Below, in pieces: positions 41,001-48,978 of a stretch of DNA of 64,000 bases (the stretch's first letter is position 1; the number at the start of each line of letters is the position of its first letter). Under the pieces are notes generated by a model that had not been told where the DNA came from, searched no databases, and saw only the letters and a program-made list of their open reading frames with translations. Source of the DNA: Helicobacter cetorum (GTDB lineage: Bacteria; Campylobacterota; Campylobacteria; Campylobacterales; Helicobacteraceae); the NCBI RefSeq assembly GCF_900198405.1, contig NZ_FZMR01000015.1, forward strand, positions 1 to 64,000, in the 5' to 3' direction. A program made the position numbers and the translations under genes.

Positions 41001-41470
41001 GCCTCAGCTTTTTGCGTTGGAGTTTGGGGTGCACTTGGGGCTTTTTCAGCCTTTAGCGCTTTTGCTATAGCTTTTTCTTTAGCTGTGTAATCACTCTCAA
41101 AACCTTTTAATTTTCCAAGGTCGTTATTAAAGCTAAGCTCATCGGTACCAAACTTCGTTTTACTAGGCTCATCTGTTTTCATGCTTTTTAAATCAGCTGT
41201 AACCTTACCGGCATATTTTTTAATGTTAGCAATGTCAGCTTGTAATGAGCCTGTATCTGTCTTATCAGCCTTTTTATCTTTTGTAAGAGTATCACTACTA
41301 GGGTTATAATCTTCGATCTTTAGAGCATTAGTAGCACTAGTTTTATCTTTTGTATAAATTTTTGCATCTTTTTGTGCTTGTGTTTCCGAATTGACTTTCG
41401 CATCTAACACGCCCACGCTACCAATAAGCGCCACACTACCGACTACAGAAACAAATTTTTTACTTTTCAT
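38072..41470 (-). CDS. Large surface protein: Ala/Thr-rich coiled-coil passenger plus Hop-type barrel (locus 3)
   Basis: 1132 aa. Signal peptide MKSKKFVSVVGSVALIGSVG to about residue 24. Residues 25-930 are Ala/Thr/Asp/Lys/Ser-rich and almost all predicted helix, with repeated modules (ALTP...IVLATES, and VQADLSAVKTDE versus VQTDVQTLTQDE). There is no VacA-like part. From about 940 comes the same barrel as the locus 2 protein (ITLPATHTQSVSG, then about seven strands, ending LYFNYVVNF). The last 220 bp differ from locus 2 by about one base, so recombination keeps them alike. The small gene 28 bp upstream may complete the barrel. A long stalk adhesin is my best guess. Confidence 0.8.
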   Translation of the reverse strand: MKSKKFVSVVGSVALIGSVGVLDAKVNSETQAQKDAKIYTKDKTSATNALKIEDYNPSSDTLTKDKKADKTDTGSLQADIANIKKYAGKVTADLKSMKTDEPSKTKFGTDELSFNNDLGKLKGFESDYTAKEKAIAKALKAEKAPSAPQTPTQKAEAQAATDNANLTTETADVAKAIKANTNATTDSVLNQDLKTLTTDTATEQKDLQTLKGAAASEQSKDLTTLQNDEAKVKSDTSALDTALTDSQYKGAVPALQTAQDQKSAYDNGTGATGSVTPTTPEGKAIKAAEGLKSSSSVVSGDLTSLGKAIGAVNTDSGDLQKAINSVTGTANSTQEKAINGDITALQGAEAQVVVDEKNLGYDANIAAAQQALSTLQDSVTSSTHTKAAATATSGSPATLTNPNLNSSWTTLGELTGAKGNTAIATTLTNAQSVKTDSAVQTDVQTLTQDEKSVKSALGALETALTPPASPKKGTAIVLATESAPAPKTPTTATLEQTFENDVTALQGAENTLSTAVGTAEVSGASSALSDLQAALSTGANAKNPLALESSVEAIKTAIEGLNTATTAISTDLTNISSTQSNSTNSQYFNEKGQNILVTNHYVQADLSAVKTDEASATNALDAVEKALTPAPKPASSIVLATDSNSALTTAEGKLTSAEKALTTSEQTLNQDITLAGDYNEIGKLVKQYSSSVDSLNTEFKKFSTSDASSVNNGVKTAYNALQTAINDIKDAFGSGNTSLSNAIATLKSYKNGETTADATKFSTQKTALNTQILNLQTAEKNFQQLVQNLETAQNNSIDVGSTNFTLGATDFTTSNTAQNLSNMQSNLTQLQTALNALNYTNDHAVMQALSNALAVVDTANTDLKNPQVNVSSLNNQMSDAKEALAGLENVINSAITTAGSNADEVTNLKSALSLVQNASAVVSQAKNNVIAVAAQNNIVPTITLPATHTQSVSGSAYGVDLQIGYKYFFGKTKHWGIRGYATYAYMQSNLGHTTNIMGAGNGVGQANNHTYGAGFDFLYNFHESQDGIHTAGILLGTELLGSTWVNQGESIWHSKMEEIKALGGSASMNTSYFQIPLVVGFRSNFSKHSGIELGLKIPLVVNYYFRSNYNGFEESTIYKNNIKLYFNYVVNF
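39540..40160 (-). repeat. Duplicated helical module inside the 1132-aa protein
   Basis: The stretch coding VQADLSAVKTDEAS ... ALTP ... IVLATDS (39549-39668) has a diverged partner coding VQTDVQTLTQDEKS ... ALTP ... IVLATES (40031-40160). Distance is about 490 bp. It shows growth of the stalk by duplication. Confidence 0.6.
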
Positions 41471-41498
41471 TCTACTTTTCCTTTCTTTACTTGATTAC

Positions 41499-41792
41499 TT
41501 ACTTACTGCTACCGCCACCAAAGACATTAGAGTCTACTACTGCCCCCATTGGACCTACATTATTTTGAGGAGCGCTTGTGTCTTTTCCTGCTTGACCAAA
41601 GGCTGAAGAATTGATTTCAGCGTTTTTGTTATAGCCACTTGTGCCGGGAGTTTTAGTGGTGTTGGTATAGCTTTGATTAGCCCATTGAAACCCTACTTCG
41701 CCATAAGCACCGCTTTTTTCAGCGTGCAACGCACTCATACTAGCTAACACCAAAGCGCTAGAACTCATTATCTTGACTAATTTTTTTAACAT
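41499..41792 (-). CDS. Small secreted Hop N-terminal-strand-like protein (locus 3)
   Basis: 97 aa from MLKKLVKIMSSSAL. This ATG has AAGGA six bases upstream; the frame's first ATG, 15 bases before, contains that RBS and is unlikely. Signal peptide to LHA (about 24). The mature part EKSGAYGEVGFQWANQSYTN and SGYNKNAEINSSAFG are nearly the same as in the locus 2 partner, while the tail differs (ends DSNVFGGGSSK). The start EKSGAY is also like the mature start of the OMP at 44574-45338. First gene of a pair with the large barrel protein. Confidence 0.7.
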   Translation of the reverse strand: MLKKLVKIMSSSALVLASMSALHAEKSGAYGEVGFQWANQSYTNTTKTPGTSGYNKNAEINSSAFGQAGKDTSAPQNNVGPMGAVVDSNVFGGGSSK

Positions 41793-42097
41793 TAGTGATC
41801 CTTTCATTTTTAAAATTAAAATTTTTAGTTACAGACTAAAAGTCATAAACCACCTATATACAAGCCTATCAGCCTAAAACCATATGCTCTAAGCGATAGA
41901 ACTCAAACGACTTTAAAACTAAAAGTTGTAATCAATCTTTTTTATCAATTACAAAAACGACTCTAGGAATACCTAGCTCTACGGACAATTTGGAATTTTT
42001 GTTCTTTTTAGGGCGTAAAAAGGTGTTGTTACACCGCTAAAAATTCAAGGGTTAGGTTGGAGACTCCAATAAAAAATTAAAGTAGAGACAACTACTG

Positions 42098-42178
42098 CTA
42101 GAGAGAGAGAGAGAGAGAGACGGAATTTTTGAGATTAATAATCATTTCCTTCATTACCTTGCATTCATTTTTTTGCAT
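42098..42178 (-). CDS. Leader ORF ending at CT tract, locus 3
   Basis: A possible 26-codon peptide, MQKNECKVMKEM then IINLKNSVSLSLSL, from an ATG behind AAGG. It stops at TAG exactly after the tract and a second TAG follows one codon later. Same design as at loci 1 and 2. Translation is unproven. Confidence 0.35.
   Translation of the reverse strand: MQKNECKVMKEMIINLKNSVSLSLSL
42100..42120 (-). repeat. (CT)10 dinucleotide tract, locus 3
   Basis: Ten AG units plus one A on the plus strand, 308 bp before the small secreted gene. Confidence 0.9.
42122..42148 (-). promoter_or_regulatory. Shared 27-bp leader box, copy 3
   Basis: Identical to the copies at 6773-6799 and 17230-17256. The Fur-like stretch is at 42136-42150 (10 of 14 consensus positions). 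Confidence 0.55.
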
Positions 42179-42795
42179 TGTGTTACCTTTCGTTAGATTT
42201 TACAAAACTTTGGAAGTTTATAGCTACTTTTATTAATTTTTGCTTAAGTCAATGGTTCTATTTTTCGTTAAAAAATAAGAGTTATCTTTAATAACATAGT
42301 GAGAATATCGTTAAAATGGTGGTTTTAATAAGAATTAATAGACAGATTTTTATCCAAAAATTTTTTAAAAAACAGATAAAAATAACCGACAAAAGAGAGA
42401 AAATTTTTAATGAATGAGTGGATTTTTAACAAAATTGGCTTTCGTTTTTTAGGATTATTTAGTAGTTAAATGTTAATCATATCTTTGATTAAATATATAT
42501 TTAATAAATGAATATAATTTTTAATCAATTAGTAATTGTTTGCTGTTTTTGATTTATAAAAATTGGTTATATATCGTTTAATCAAACTTATATTTTTAAT
42601 CAATTAACTTTAAAATCGTATTAAAAAATATCAATTATATTAAAAATATGCTAAAAATCTATTTTATAGTGTATATAGAATATTTTATTTGTAATTGATT
42701 CAAACGCTTTTTGAGTGTGAATTTTTTAAATCATGGATTTTAAAAAACGCATTTTACTCAAAAAAGCTTTAAAATTTTAGATTATTTAAGTGCTA

Positions 42796-44322
42796 TTAAA
42801 ACGAATAGGTGAGTTGGCAACGCACTCTATACATTCTAATCTGCCCAAACAAGTTCGCATAATAAAGTTGTGCTGTGAATCTATCCCCCACTTTGTAAGC
42901 AATGCTTGGGGTGATTTCTCCAAAGGTCGCATTCTTAGTCGCTCTAAAGCCTCTGTATGCCGGGTCCCAGCCACGATATTGGCTTAAATCACTCAAATTC
43001 GTATCTCCCTCCCATAAAGTGAAGTTATTCTTACCGGTAACAAACACTAAATCCAAAGCAAATAATAGGTTTTTCCAGCGATAATCTAGCTGTGAATACA
43101 CTGAATAAATGCTCGTATTTTTTGTCGCTCCCCCTCCAACAAGCCCAAAGCCCATGCTCCCATGCCCTTGGCTACCATTCCATAATTTACCGGCTGTTTT
43201 TAACCCTCCTACATTATCAATCAAACTCGCATAGCCTTGATTAAAACTCCCAAAAGTTCCAAGCATCGCATAAAACCCATGCCTTTCTACGCTCACTTGG
43301 AAATTATAAACCCCTCTGCTTTGAGCTAATTCTTGAGGGGCATGATTTGCCATGCTCTCTCGCTTAATTTTATCTTTAAAATAAGTCGCTAAAAATTGCG
43401 AACGCTTAGTTTGAAACTCTGCATTATCGTTCATGCCTGTGGCGGCTAATTGGAACAAGACATTTACAAATTGGTGCGACCCACCCCATTGATAGCGATA
43501 ATTAGCCTCAGTAAAAATCATGTAATTGATGAGTTTATGAGCGTATAAATCCGAAAATTTAGCCCTAAAATGATGGCGGTTTTCAAAACCAAATTTCTTG
43601 CCATAGCCTATTCCGCCAATCAAAAGAGCGTTCCCTATACCTGCTCCCCAAACACTCCCCTTTGTGTCTGCTCCAATAGCCTTTCCTTGACAATCAAAAC
43701 GCCCACTTTTTGAGTTTAACCCTACATTAGCTAAACTCCCTTCACATTTTGCACCATTTAAATCATAAGCAACGCCAGCGCTATACAAATCATCTGCCAT
43801 CCAACTCCCAAAAGCGCTAAAATCAAAAACAAAATTTTTCAAATCCTTGCTAACAAAACTCGCTCCAATCCCCCTATCGGTGCTTTTATCATAAAAAGGA
43901 GAGTTCAAATTCATCTCGCCTACTTGTGCGTAAGATTTAAAAAAGGTTTTTTTGACAAAAAGATTGTTAAAACTAAAAACATCATATTGCCCTTTCATTC
44001 TAACCCCTCTAGAGCCTTGAATATCATCCCACACTTGCCTACCTTTACCCGGAACGCCTGAGCCTTGTGAAAAAAAGATGCCTGTTGTAAAAGAAAAGCC
44101 TTTGTATTCTCCGGTGATTAAATCTGCTTTAATACGGAATTGAAAACCATTTCCATTGCCTGTTTTACCTCCATCTTGAGTGAAACGCCCAAAAACAAAT
44201 CCGTCTAAACTCGCATTTTTGACTAAATCCATTAAAGGCGTTTTAGCTCCTAAAGTAGAAAAAGCTAATACAGCCCCAAACGCACTTCTTAATCCTAAAA
44301 AAATCAATCTATTTGTTCGCAC
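42796..44322 (-). CDS. Hof-family outer membrane protein
   Basis: 508 aa from a GTG with AAGGAG five bases upstream. Signal peptide to about residue 26 (GAVLAFSTLGA). The body is a string of amphipathic beta strands (FVFGRFTQDGGKTGNGNGFQ, YKGFSFTTGIFF, HGFYAMLGTFGSF, APSIAYKV-type) ending TYSF with terminal Phe. Pattern and length fit the Hof group of H. pylori porin-like OMPs (HofC/HofD size). The pair of Cys in GAKCEGS and RFDCQGK may form a loop. Transport role unknown. Confidence 0.75.
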   Translation of the reverse strand: MRTNRLIFLGLRSAFGAVLAFSTLGAKTPLMDLVKNASLDGFVFGRFTQDGGKTGNGNGFQFRIKADLITGEYKGFSFTTGIFFSQGSGVPGKGRQVWDDIQGSRGVRMKGQYDVFSFNNLFVKKTFFKSYAQVGEMNLNSPFYDKSTDRGIGASFVSKDLKNFVFDFSAFGSWMADDLYSAGVAYDLNGAKCEGSLANVGLNSKSGRFDCQGKAIGADTKGSVWGAGIGNALLIGGIGYGKKFGFENRHHFRAKFSDLYAHKLINYMIFTEANYRYQWGGSHQFVNVLFQLAATGMNDNAEFQTKRSQFLATYFKDKIKRESMANHAPQELAQSRGVYNFQVSVERHGFYAMLGTFGSFNQGYASLIDNVGGLKTAGKLWNGSQGHGSMGFGLVGGGATKNTSIYSVYSQLDYRWKNLLFALDLVFVTGKNNFTLWEGDTNLSDLSQYRGWDPAYRGFRATKNATFGEITPSIAYKVGDRFTAQLYYANLFGQIRMYRVRCQLTYSF

Positions 44323-44573
44323 TTCTAACTCCTTATGTGGTTATCTGCACTCTAAATTTTATAACTTTGTAAATAAAAAGTAAATAAAAGTTTTACTAAA
44401 AATGCGAGAAAATGAAAAAAGTTAGGCTCTTATTTTTTGAAAAAAGTTTTCTAAAAAATGAAATAGAACTAAATATTTAAGATAAATTTTAAAACGATTA
44501 TTTTTAGGCTACGCTAATAGTGCTATTAGCAAAAAGAAAGAATTGTAAGCCCCCTCCTTTCAATCACTAAGAT

Positions 44574-45338
44574 TTAAAATAAGAAATACATCGCTGCATA
44601 AAACGACCAATTACGCTTTAAATCTTCGCTATAAGAATGCGTGCCATCTTTAGTGTCAAAGCGTAGATATGGCGTAGTCATCATAGGAATTTTAAATCCT
44701 GCCTCAATACCCACATGCTTAGCGATAACACTTCTAATGCCGGTATTAAACATCCATTCAAACTCTGTTTTCTTAAGGTGTAGCTCACCCCCTACTGAGC
44801 CAGAACCATTTGCTACATTAGGTAAATTAGACTGCCTGACTTCTAAAGGCTTGTGATGATTAGCAGCATACCATGTATTACCCCCAATAGCAACCCCTCC
44901 AAATACGCCTAAGCTAAAGAATTTAAAATTCACTACATTTAACAATAAATCAATTCCTACGCCATAGCTAGAAAGATTAAAATTTGAATTTAAATCAATG
45001 GCATTATCATCATACATTCTTACATCTTTAAACTTCGCTACCCCCCAATCATAAAATCCATAATAGCGAAAGCCTGCCCAACCCTTTTTACCAAAAAGCT
45101 GGTTATAGCCTACATGAATACCAAAGCCCTCAATCACAGAATTATGGTCTTGAGAAAAAGTTTTGGCAATGGTTTTGGAAGTTCCAGCATATTGCGTGGT
45201 CTTGTCCTTAAGGGTTGCCATACCCACTTCATACATGCCCCCAATGAAAAAAGCGCTTTTTTCAGCATGTAGCCCTTGAAAAGACAGAGAAATTAAAAGA
45301 ATGCTTGAAAAGGTTATAAATTTTAGTTTTGTTTTCAT
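44574..45338 (-). CDS. Hor/Hop-type outer membrane protein
   Basis: 254 aa from MKTKLKFITFSS, which has AGGA six bases upstream; an earlier ATG 36 bp before lacks one. Signal peptide to LHA (about 25). The mature start EKSAFFIGGMYEVGMATL is the typical Hop/Hor first strand. Further strands GFRYYGFYDWGVAKF, YGVGIDLLLNVV, IEAGFKIPMM and FYAAMYFLF end in Phe. No large passenger, so a simple 8-stranded barrel. It serves here as a one-piece comparison for the split barrels of loci 2 and 3. Confidence 0.8.
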   Translation of the reverse strand: MKTKLKFITFSSILLISLSFQGLHAEKSAFFIGGMYEVGMATLKDKTTQYAGTSKTIAKTFSQDHNSVIEGFGIHVGYNQLFGKKGWAGFRYYGFYDWGVAKFKDVRMYDDNAIDLNSNFNLSSYGVGIDLLLNVVNFKFFSLGVFGGVAIGGNTWYAANHHKPLEVRQSNLPNVANGSGSVGGELHLKKTEFEWMFNTGIRSVIAKHVGIEAGFKIPMMTTPYLRFDTKDGTHSYSEDLKRNWSFYAAMYFLF

Positions 45339-45438
45339 ATTTGTTCCTATGTTATTAAAATTATGAAAATGCAACGAAATAATAGGAAAAATAAACTTTG
45401 CTTAACCTTAAAAAATAAACAATAAGTTAATGGAAGTT

Positions 45439-46083
45439 TTAACGCCCTTTTTTTAGGCGTTTCACCAAGTAATCCCCACCACTTTGAATGATTTGCACTA
45501 AAACAATAATAATCACTACCGCATAAAAAAGCACATCACCCCTATAAGTTTGATAACCAATCCTAATAGCTAAATCCCCTAAGCCCCCAGCTCCTAAAGC
45601 TCCAGCCATAGCCGAATAGCCTATTAAAGAAATTAAAGTGATAGTGATGTTATTTACTAAAGAAGGCAAGCTCTCTAAAAGCATCATTTTAATGACTTCT
45701 AAATTAGATGCTCCCAAACTTAAAGTGGTTTCAATCTTACCATGCTCTACTTCCATTAAAGAATTTTCAAAAAGTTTAGCCACAAAAGGAATGGCTGAAA
45801 TAGCTAGTGGGATAATACTTGCGCTTGAGCCAATGCTTGTGCCAATAATAAAACGAGATAAAGGCAAAAGTAAAATAATCAGAATAATAAAAGGAAAAGA
45901 ACGAGTCACATTAATGAGTGTGTCTAAAACTTTATGCAAAAGGGGTTTGTTTAACAAATGCCCTTTTTTACTCACTAATAATAAAACCCCCAAAGGCAAA
46001 CCAAAAAAGACAGCTAAAAAACTTGCCACAAACACCATATAGAGCGTTTCTAGGGTGGCTTGAAATAACATTTGAGTTATCAT
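45439..46083 (-). CDS. metI: Methionine ABC transporter permease
   Basis: 214 aa with five or six membrane helices. The EAA-like motif is ETTLSLGASNLEVIKMMLLESLPSL, shown in parts as TTLSLGASNLEVI and LESLPSLVNN. With MetN (4 bp upstream) and MetQ (55791-56606) it imports methionine, perhaps D-forms too. Order matches HP1577-HP1576. Confidence 0.92.
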   Translation of the reverse strand: MITQMLFQATLETLYMVFVASFLAVFFGLPLGVLLLVSKKGHLLNKPLLHKVLDTLINVTRSFPFIILIILLLPLSRFIIGTSIGSSASIIPLAISAIPFVAKLFENSLMEVEHGKIETTLSLGASNLEVIKMMLLESLPSLVNNITITLISLIGYSAMAGALGAGGLGDLAIRIGYQTYRGDVLFYAVVIIIVLVQIIQSGGDYLVKRLKKGR

Positions 46084-46087
46084 TCTT

Positions 46088-47071
46088 TTAATCCTTTAAT
46101 TTTTCAACTTTTAACCCTAAAGAATTTAAATACTCTAAAGCCCCTTGTATTTCTATAGCACCACCTAAAAATCGCACCACCAAATACCCTATATCTTTGG
46201 TTGTAAGCTCTTCAATATTACCAGAAATGATACTCACATCTATTTTAAAACGTCTAATCAAATTAGAAATAATAGGCTCATCTAAATGCTCCCCTAAAAA
46301 TACAATGCGATAAATGTCTTGTGATTTTTTATCTACATGCTCATTTCTTACACCAAGCAATTCTTTAGTAACAGCATGTTTTGGGTTAGCAAAAATTTCT
46401 TCTACTAAACCTTTTTCTACAATCTCACCACTACTTATCACACACATTTGATTGCATAACTCTTTAACCACTTCAATTTGATGCGTGATAAAAACAATGC
46501 TTAAATCAAGCTTTTTTTGAATATCTTTTAAAAGGGTTAAAATGGAATGTGTCGTTTTAGAATCAAGGGCTGATGTGGCTTCATCACAAAGTAGCAAATT
46601 AGGACAATTCGCTAAGCTTCTAGCGATGGCTACTCGTTGCTTTTGCCCCCCACTAAGCTCTTTAGGATAAAAATGCGCTTTATCTTTTAATCCCACTAAC
46701 TCTAATAGTTCATACACCCTTGGCTTAATCTCTGTTTTTTTCCATTTAGCAATCTCTAAAGCAAAAGCAACATTTTCAAACACATTTTTAGCGCTCAATA
46801 AATTGAAATGCTGAAAAATCATGCCTATCTTTTGACGAGCCATTTGCAACTCTTTAGGTTTTAGGTTCAATAAATTGACACCATTAACTAAAACTTCGCC
46901 AGAACTAGGGCGTTCTAAACAATTGATTAAACGAATAAGCGTAGATTTCCCAGCCCCTGAATAACCTATTACACCTAAAATATCGCCTTTTTGTAACTCT
47001 AAATTCACGCCCCTTAAAGCATGAAATCCATTTTCATAAATTTTTTCAATATTTTTTAATTCTACTACCAT
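46088..47071 (-). CDS. metN: Methionine ABC transporter ATPase
   Basis: 327 aa. Walker A GYSGAGKSTLIR (about 36-47), Q-loop IFQHFNLL, signature LSGGQKQRVAIA (about 138-149), Walker B LLLCDEATSALD and H-loop FITHQ. The C-terminal NIL domain (about 245-327) senses methionine and inhibits transport. Coupled to metI. Confidence 0.94.
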   Translation of the reverse strand: MVVELKNIEKIYENGFHALRGVNLELQKGDILGVIGYSGAGKSTLIRLINCLERPSSGEVLVNGVNLLNLKPKELQMARQKIGMIFQHFNLLSAKNVFENVAFALEIAKWKKTEIKPRVYELLELVGLKDKAHFYPKELSGGQKQRVAIARSLANCPNLLLCDEATSALDSKTTHSILTLLKDIQKKLDLSIVFITHQIEVVKELCNQMCVISSGEIVEKGLVEEIFANPKHAVTKELLGVRNEHVDKKSQDIYRIVFLGEHLDEPIISNLIRRFKIDVSIISGNIEELTTKDIGYLVVRFLGGAIEIQGALEYLNSLGLKVEKLKD

Positions 47072-47095
47072 ATCTATTTGACTTTTACATTTTAT

Positions 47096-47368
47096 TTACT
47101 TTGACATTTGTGCATCATTTTCTACACCATTGAGCCACAAAAACACCTGCACCACGCTTTCATACAATTCTTCTGGTATCGCACTATCTAACTCCACCTT
47201 TAAAAGCGAATCCACTAGCATGGGATTAGAAAATAATGCTATATCGTATTCTTTAGCTTTTTGAATAATCCTTTTAGCCATTTCTCCCACCCCACTTGCG
47301 ATAACTCTTGGGGCATAATCTTGTCCTATGTTATAGGCTAAAGCAGCGGCTTTTTGGGGTTGCTTCAT
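47096..47368 (-). CDS. flhX: FlhB C-terminal-like protein (FlhX, HP1575-like)
   Basis: 90 aa. It covers the cytoplasmic part of the flagellar export protein FlhB after its autocleavage site: AALAYNIGQDYAPRVIASG, then FSNPMLVDSLLKVELDSAIP and VVQVFLWL. It has no membrane helices. In H. pylori HP1575 this protein can stand in for the cleaved FlhB end and modulates flagellar export. One base separates it from ribE. Confidence 0.85.
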   Translation of the reverse strand: MKQPQKAAALAYNIGQDYAPRVIASGVGEMAKRIIQKAKEYDIALFSNPMLVDSLLKVELDSAIPEELYESVVQVFLWLNGVENDAQMSK

Positions 47369-47369
47369 T

Positions 47370-47990
47370 TTAATATCCTAAAGTAAGAGCGTCTAATTCA
47401 TTCCAAGAGACATTTTTTTTCAAACTCTCTTGTTTTTTTAATATAGATGCCACACTTCTAACTAACAAATCGGTTTCAATATTCACACGCCTTTTAAGTT
47501 TGTAAGTCTTAAAAAGGGTGTTCTCTAAGGTATAAGAGATAATGGTTAGCCAAAACCCCCTTTCTTCAACCTTGCTTAAGGTTAAACTCACCCCATCAAT
47601 AGCAATAGAGCCTTGCTCAATACACAATAAAAGCGTTTCTTTAGAAGTGCTGATAAAAAAATCCACTTGATTAGCGCTTTGAATGATTTTCTCAACAACC
47701 CCTATCGCATCAATATGCCCTTGCACAAAATGCCCATCTAGTCGTGCGTTAGCTTTTAGGGCTGGCTCAATATGGACTAAATCCTTGTAGTTTTCTAATG
47801 CCACGCTGTTTTGAGTTTTTTGACTTAGCTCCACGCTAAAATGCGTCTTTGAACTTTTTATAGCCGTTAAACACGCTCCATTAATGGCAATACTATCGCC
47901 AAGTTTTGGATACAAATTACTTTCAATCGTTAAAACGCTATTTTGAAAACTCTTCACTTTAGCTATTTGAGTGATTAATCCACTAAACAT
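47370..47990 (-). CDS. ribE: Riboflavin synthase alpha chain
   Basis: 206 aa. The enzyme turns two 6,7-dimethyl-8-ribityllumazines into riboflavin. It consists of two lumazine-binding halves: N-terminal MFSGLITQIAKV with GDSIAINGACLT, then VQGHIDAIG and GSIAIDGVSLTLSKV in the second half. Full length. Called ribC in the H. pylori annotation (HP1574). Confidence 0.93.
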   Translation of the reverse strand: MFSGLITQIAKVKSFQNSVLTIESNLYPKLGDSIAINGACLTAIKSSKTHFSVELSQKTQNSVALENYKDLVHIEPALKANARLDGHFVQGHIDAIGVVEKIIQSANQVDFFISTSKETLLLCIEQGSIAIDGVSLTLSKVEERGFWLTIISYTLENTLFKTYKLKRRVNIETDLLVRSVASILKKQESLKKNVSWNELDALTLGY

Positions 47991-48078
47991 AATTGATTAT
48001 TGTTTTCCTTATGTTAAAATGCCCCCTTATTGTAACATATTAAAACAACAGAATAAAAGCTCATAAAATAGGATAGGA

Positions 48079-48843
48079 ATGTTTATAGATACGCATTGTC
48101 ATTTAGACCATAAAGATTATGAAAACGATTTAGAAGAAGTGCTAAAAGAGAGCTTAAAAAAAGGTGTTTTTAAGTGTGTTATCCCCGGTGCGGATATGAA
48201 AGATTTAAAAAGGGCGATAGAAATTAGCGAAAAATATGAAAGCGTGTTTTTTGCAATCGGCGTTCATCCTTATGATGTAGATAGTTTTGATTTATCATTA
48301 TTTCAAAAATTTGTTACACACAAAAAATGTGTTGCAATAGGCGAGTGCGGGCTAGATTACTACCGCTTGCCTGAGTTAAATGAAAGAGAGAGCTACAAAA
48401 ATAAGCAACAAGAAATCTTTAGTAAGCAAATTGAATTTTCTATTAAACATAATAAACCTTTGATTATTCATATTAGAGAAGCAAGTTTTGATAGTTTAAA
48501 TATTTTAAAAAGTTATCCTAAGGCTTTTGGGGTGTTGCATTGCTTTAATACTGATGATATGCTCTTAGAATTAAGCGAGCGTTTTTATTATGGAATAGGT
48601 GGGGTTAGCACTTTTAAAAATGCTAAAAAACTTGTAGAAATCTTGCCTAAAATCCCTAAAAATAGGCTTGTTTTAGAGACTGATTCACCTTATTTAACCC
48701 CCCACCCTTTTAGAGGCACAAGAAATAGTCCTACCTATATTCCTTTAATCGCTCAAAAAATTGCCGAAATATTAGATGTTAGCTTAGATGAGCTTGCTAA
48801 ATTGACAACAACTAACGCTCAAAGGCTCTTTAATTTCTCTTAA
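48079..48843 (+). CDS. tatD: TatD-family DNase
   Basis: 254 aa metal-dependent hydrolase. Metal ligands are seen in FIDTHCHLDHKDY, IGECGLDYYR, PLIIHIREA, VLHCFN and ETDSPYLTPHPFRG. TatD proteins are 3'-5' exonucleases for DNA or RNA quality control. AGGA nine bases before the ATG. Matches HP1573 at the start of a long rightward envelope operon. Confidence 0.92.
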   Translation: MFIDTHCHLDHKDYENDLEEVLKESLKKGVFKCVIPGADMKDLKRAIEISEKYESVFFAIGVHPYDVDSFDLSLFQKFVTHKKCVAIGECGLDYYRLPELNERESYKNKQQEIFSKQIEFSIKHNKPLIIHIREASFDSLNILKSYPKAFGVLHCFNTDDMLLELSERFYYGIGGVSTFKNAKKLVEILPKIPKNRLVLETDSPYLTPHPFRGTRNSPTYIPLIAQKIAEILDVSLDELAKLTTTNAQRLFNFS

Positions 48844-48880
48844 AAGCCTAGTCATTTATTAAAGCTTGTCAAAGTTTAGA

Positions 48881-48886
48881 TATAAT
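48881..48886 (+). promoter_or_regulatory. Candidate -10 box before mltD
   Basis: TATAAT within TTTAGATATAATG, 93 bp before the mltD ATG. No -35 at proper spacing. Confidence 0.4.
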
Positions 48887-48978
48887 GCACGCTATTAAAA
48901 AGCCCTTGCACTAAGCACTTGGCAATAAAAGCTCATTAGCGTTTTTGGATTTATGTAGGATTTTAAATAATAGACACA

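Larger units (their letters stand above)
41808..42795. other. Long regulatory gap of locus 3
   Basis: Almost 1 kb. It holds the CT tract and leader (42098-42178), a possible -10 TATATA on the minus strand at 41855-41860, and a very AT-rich stretch (42440-42700) with several TTAATCAA/TTGATTAA words that may bind proteins or bend DNA. The gap between tract and first gene is about 170 bp longer than at loci 1 and 2. Confidence 0.5.

Noticed and set aside
43000-44300. Plus-strand ORFs over the Hof gene
   Set aside because: They run antisense to a well-supported OMP with signal peptide and terminal Phe.
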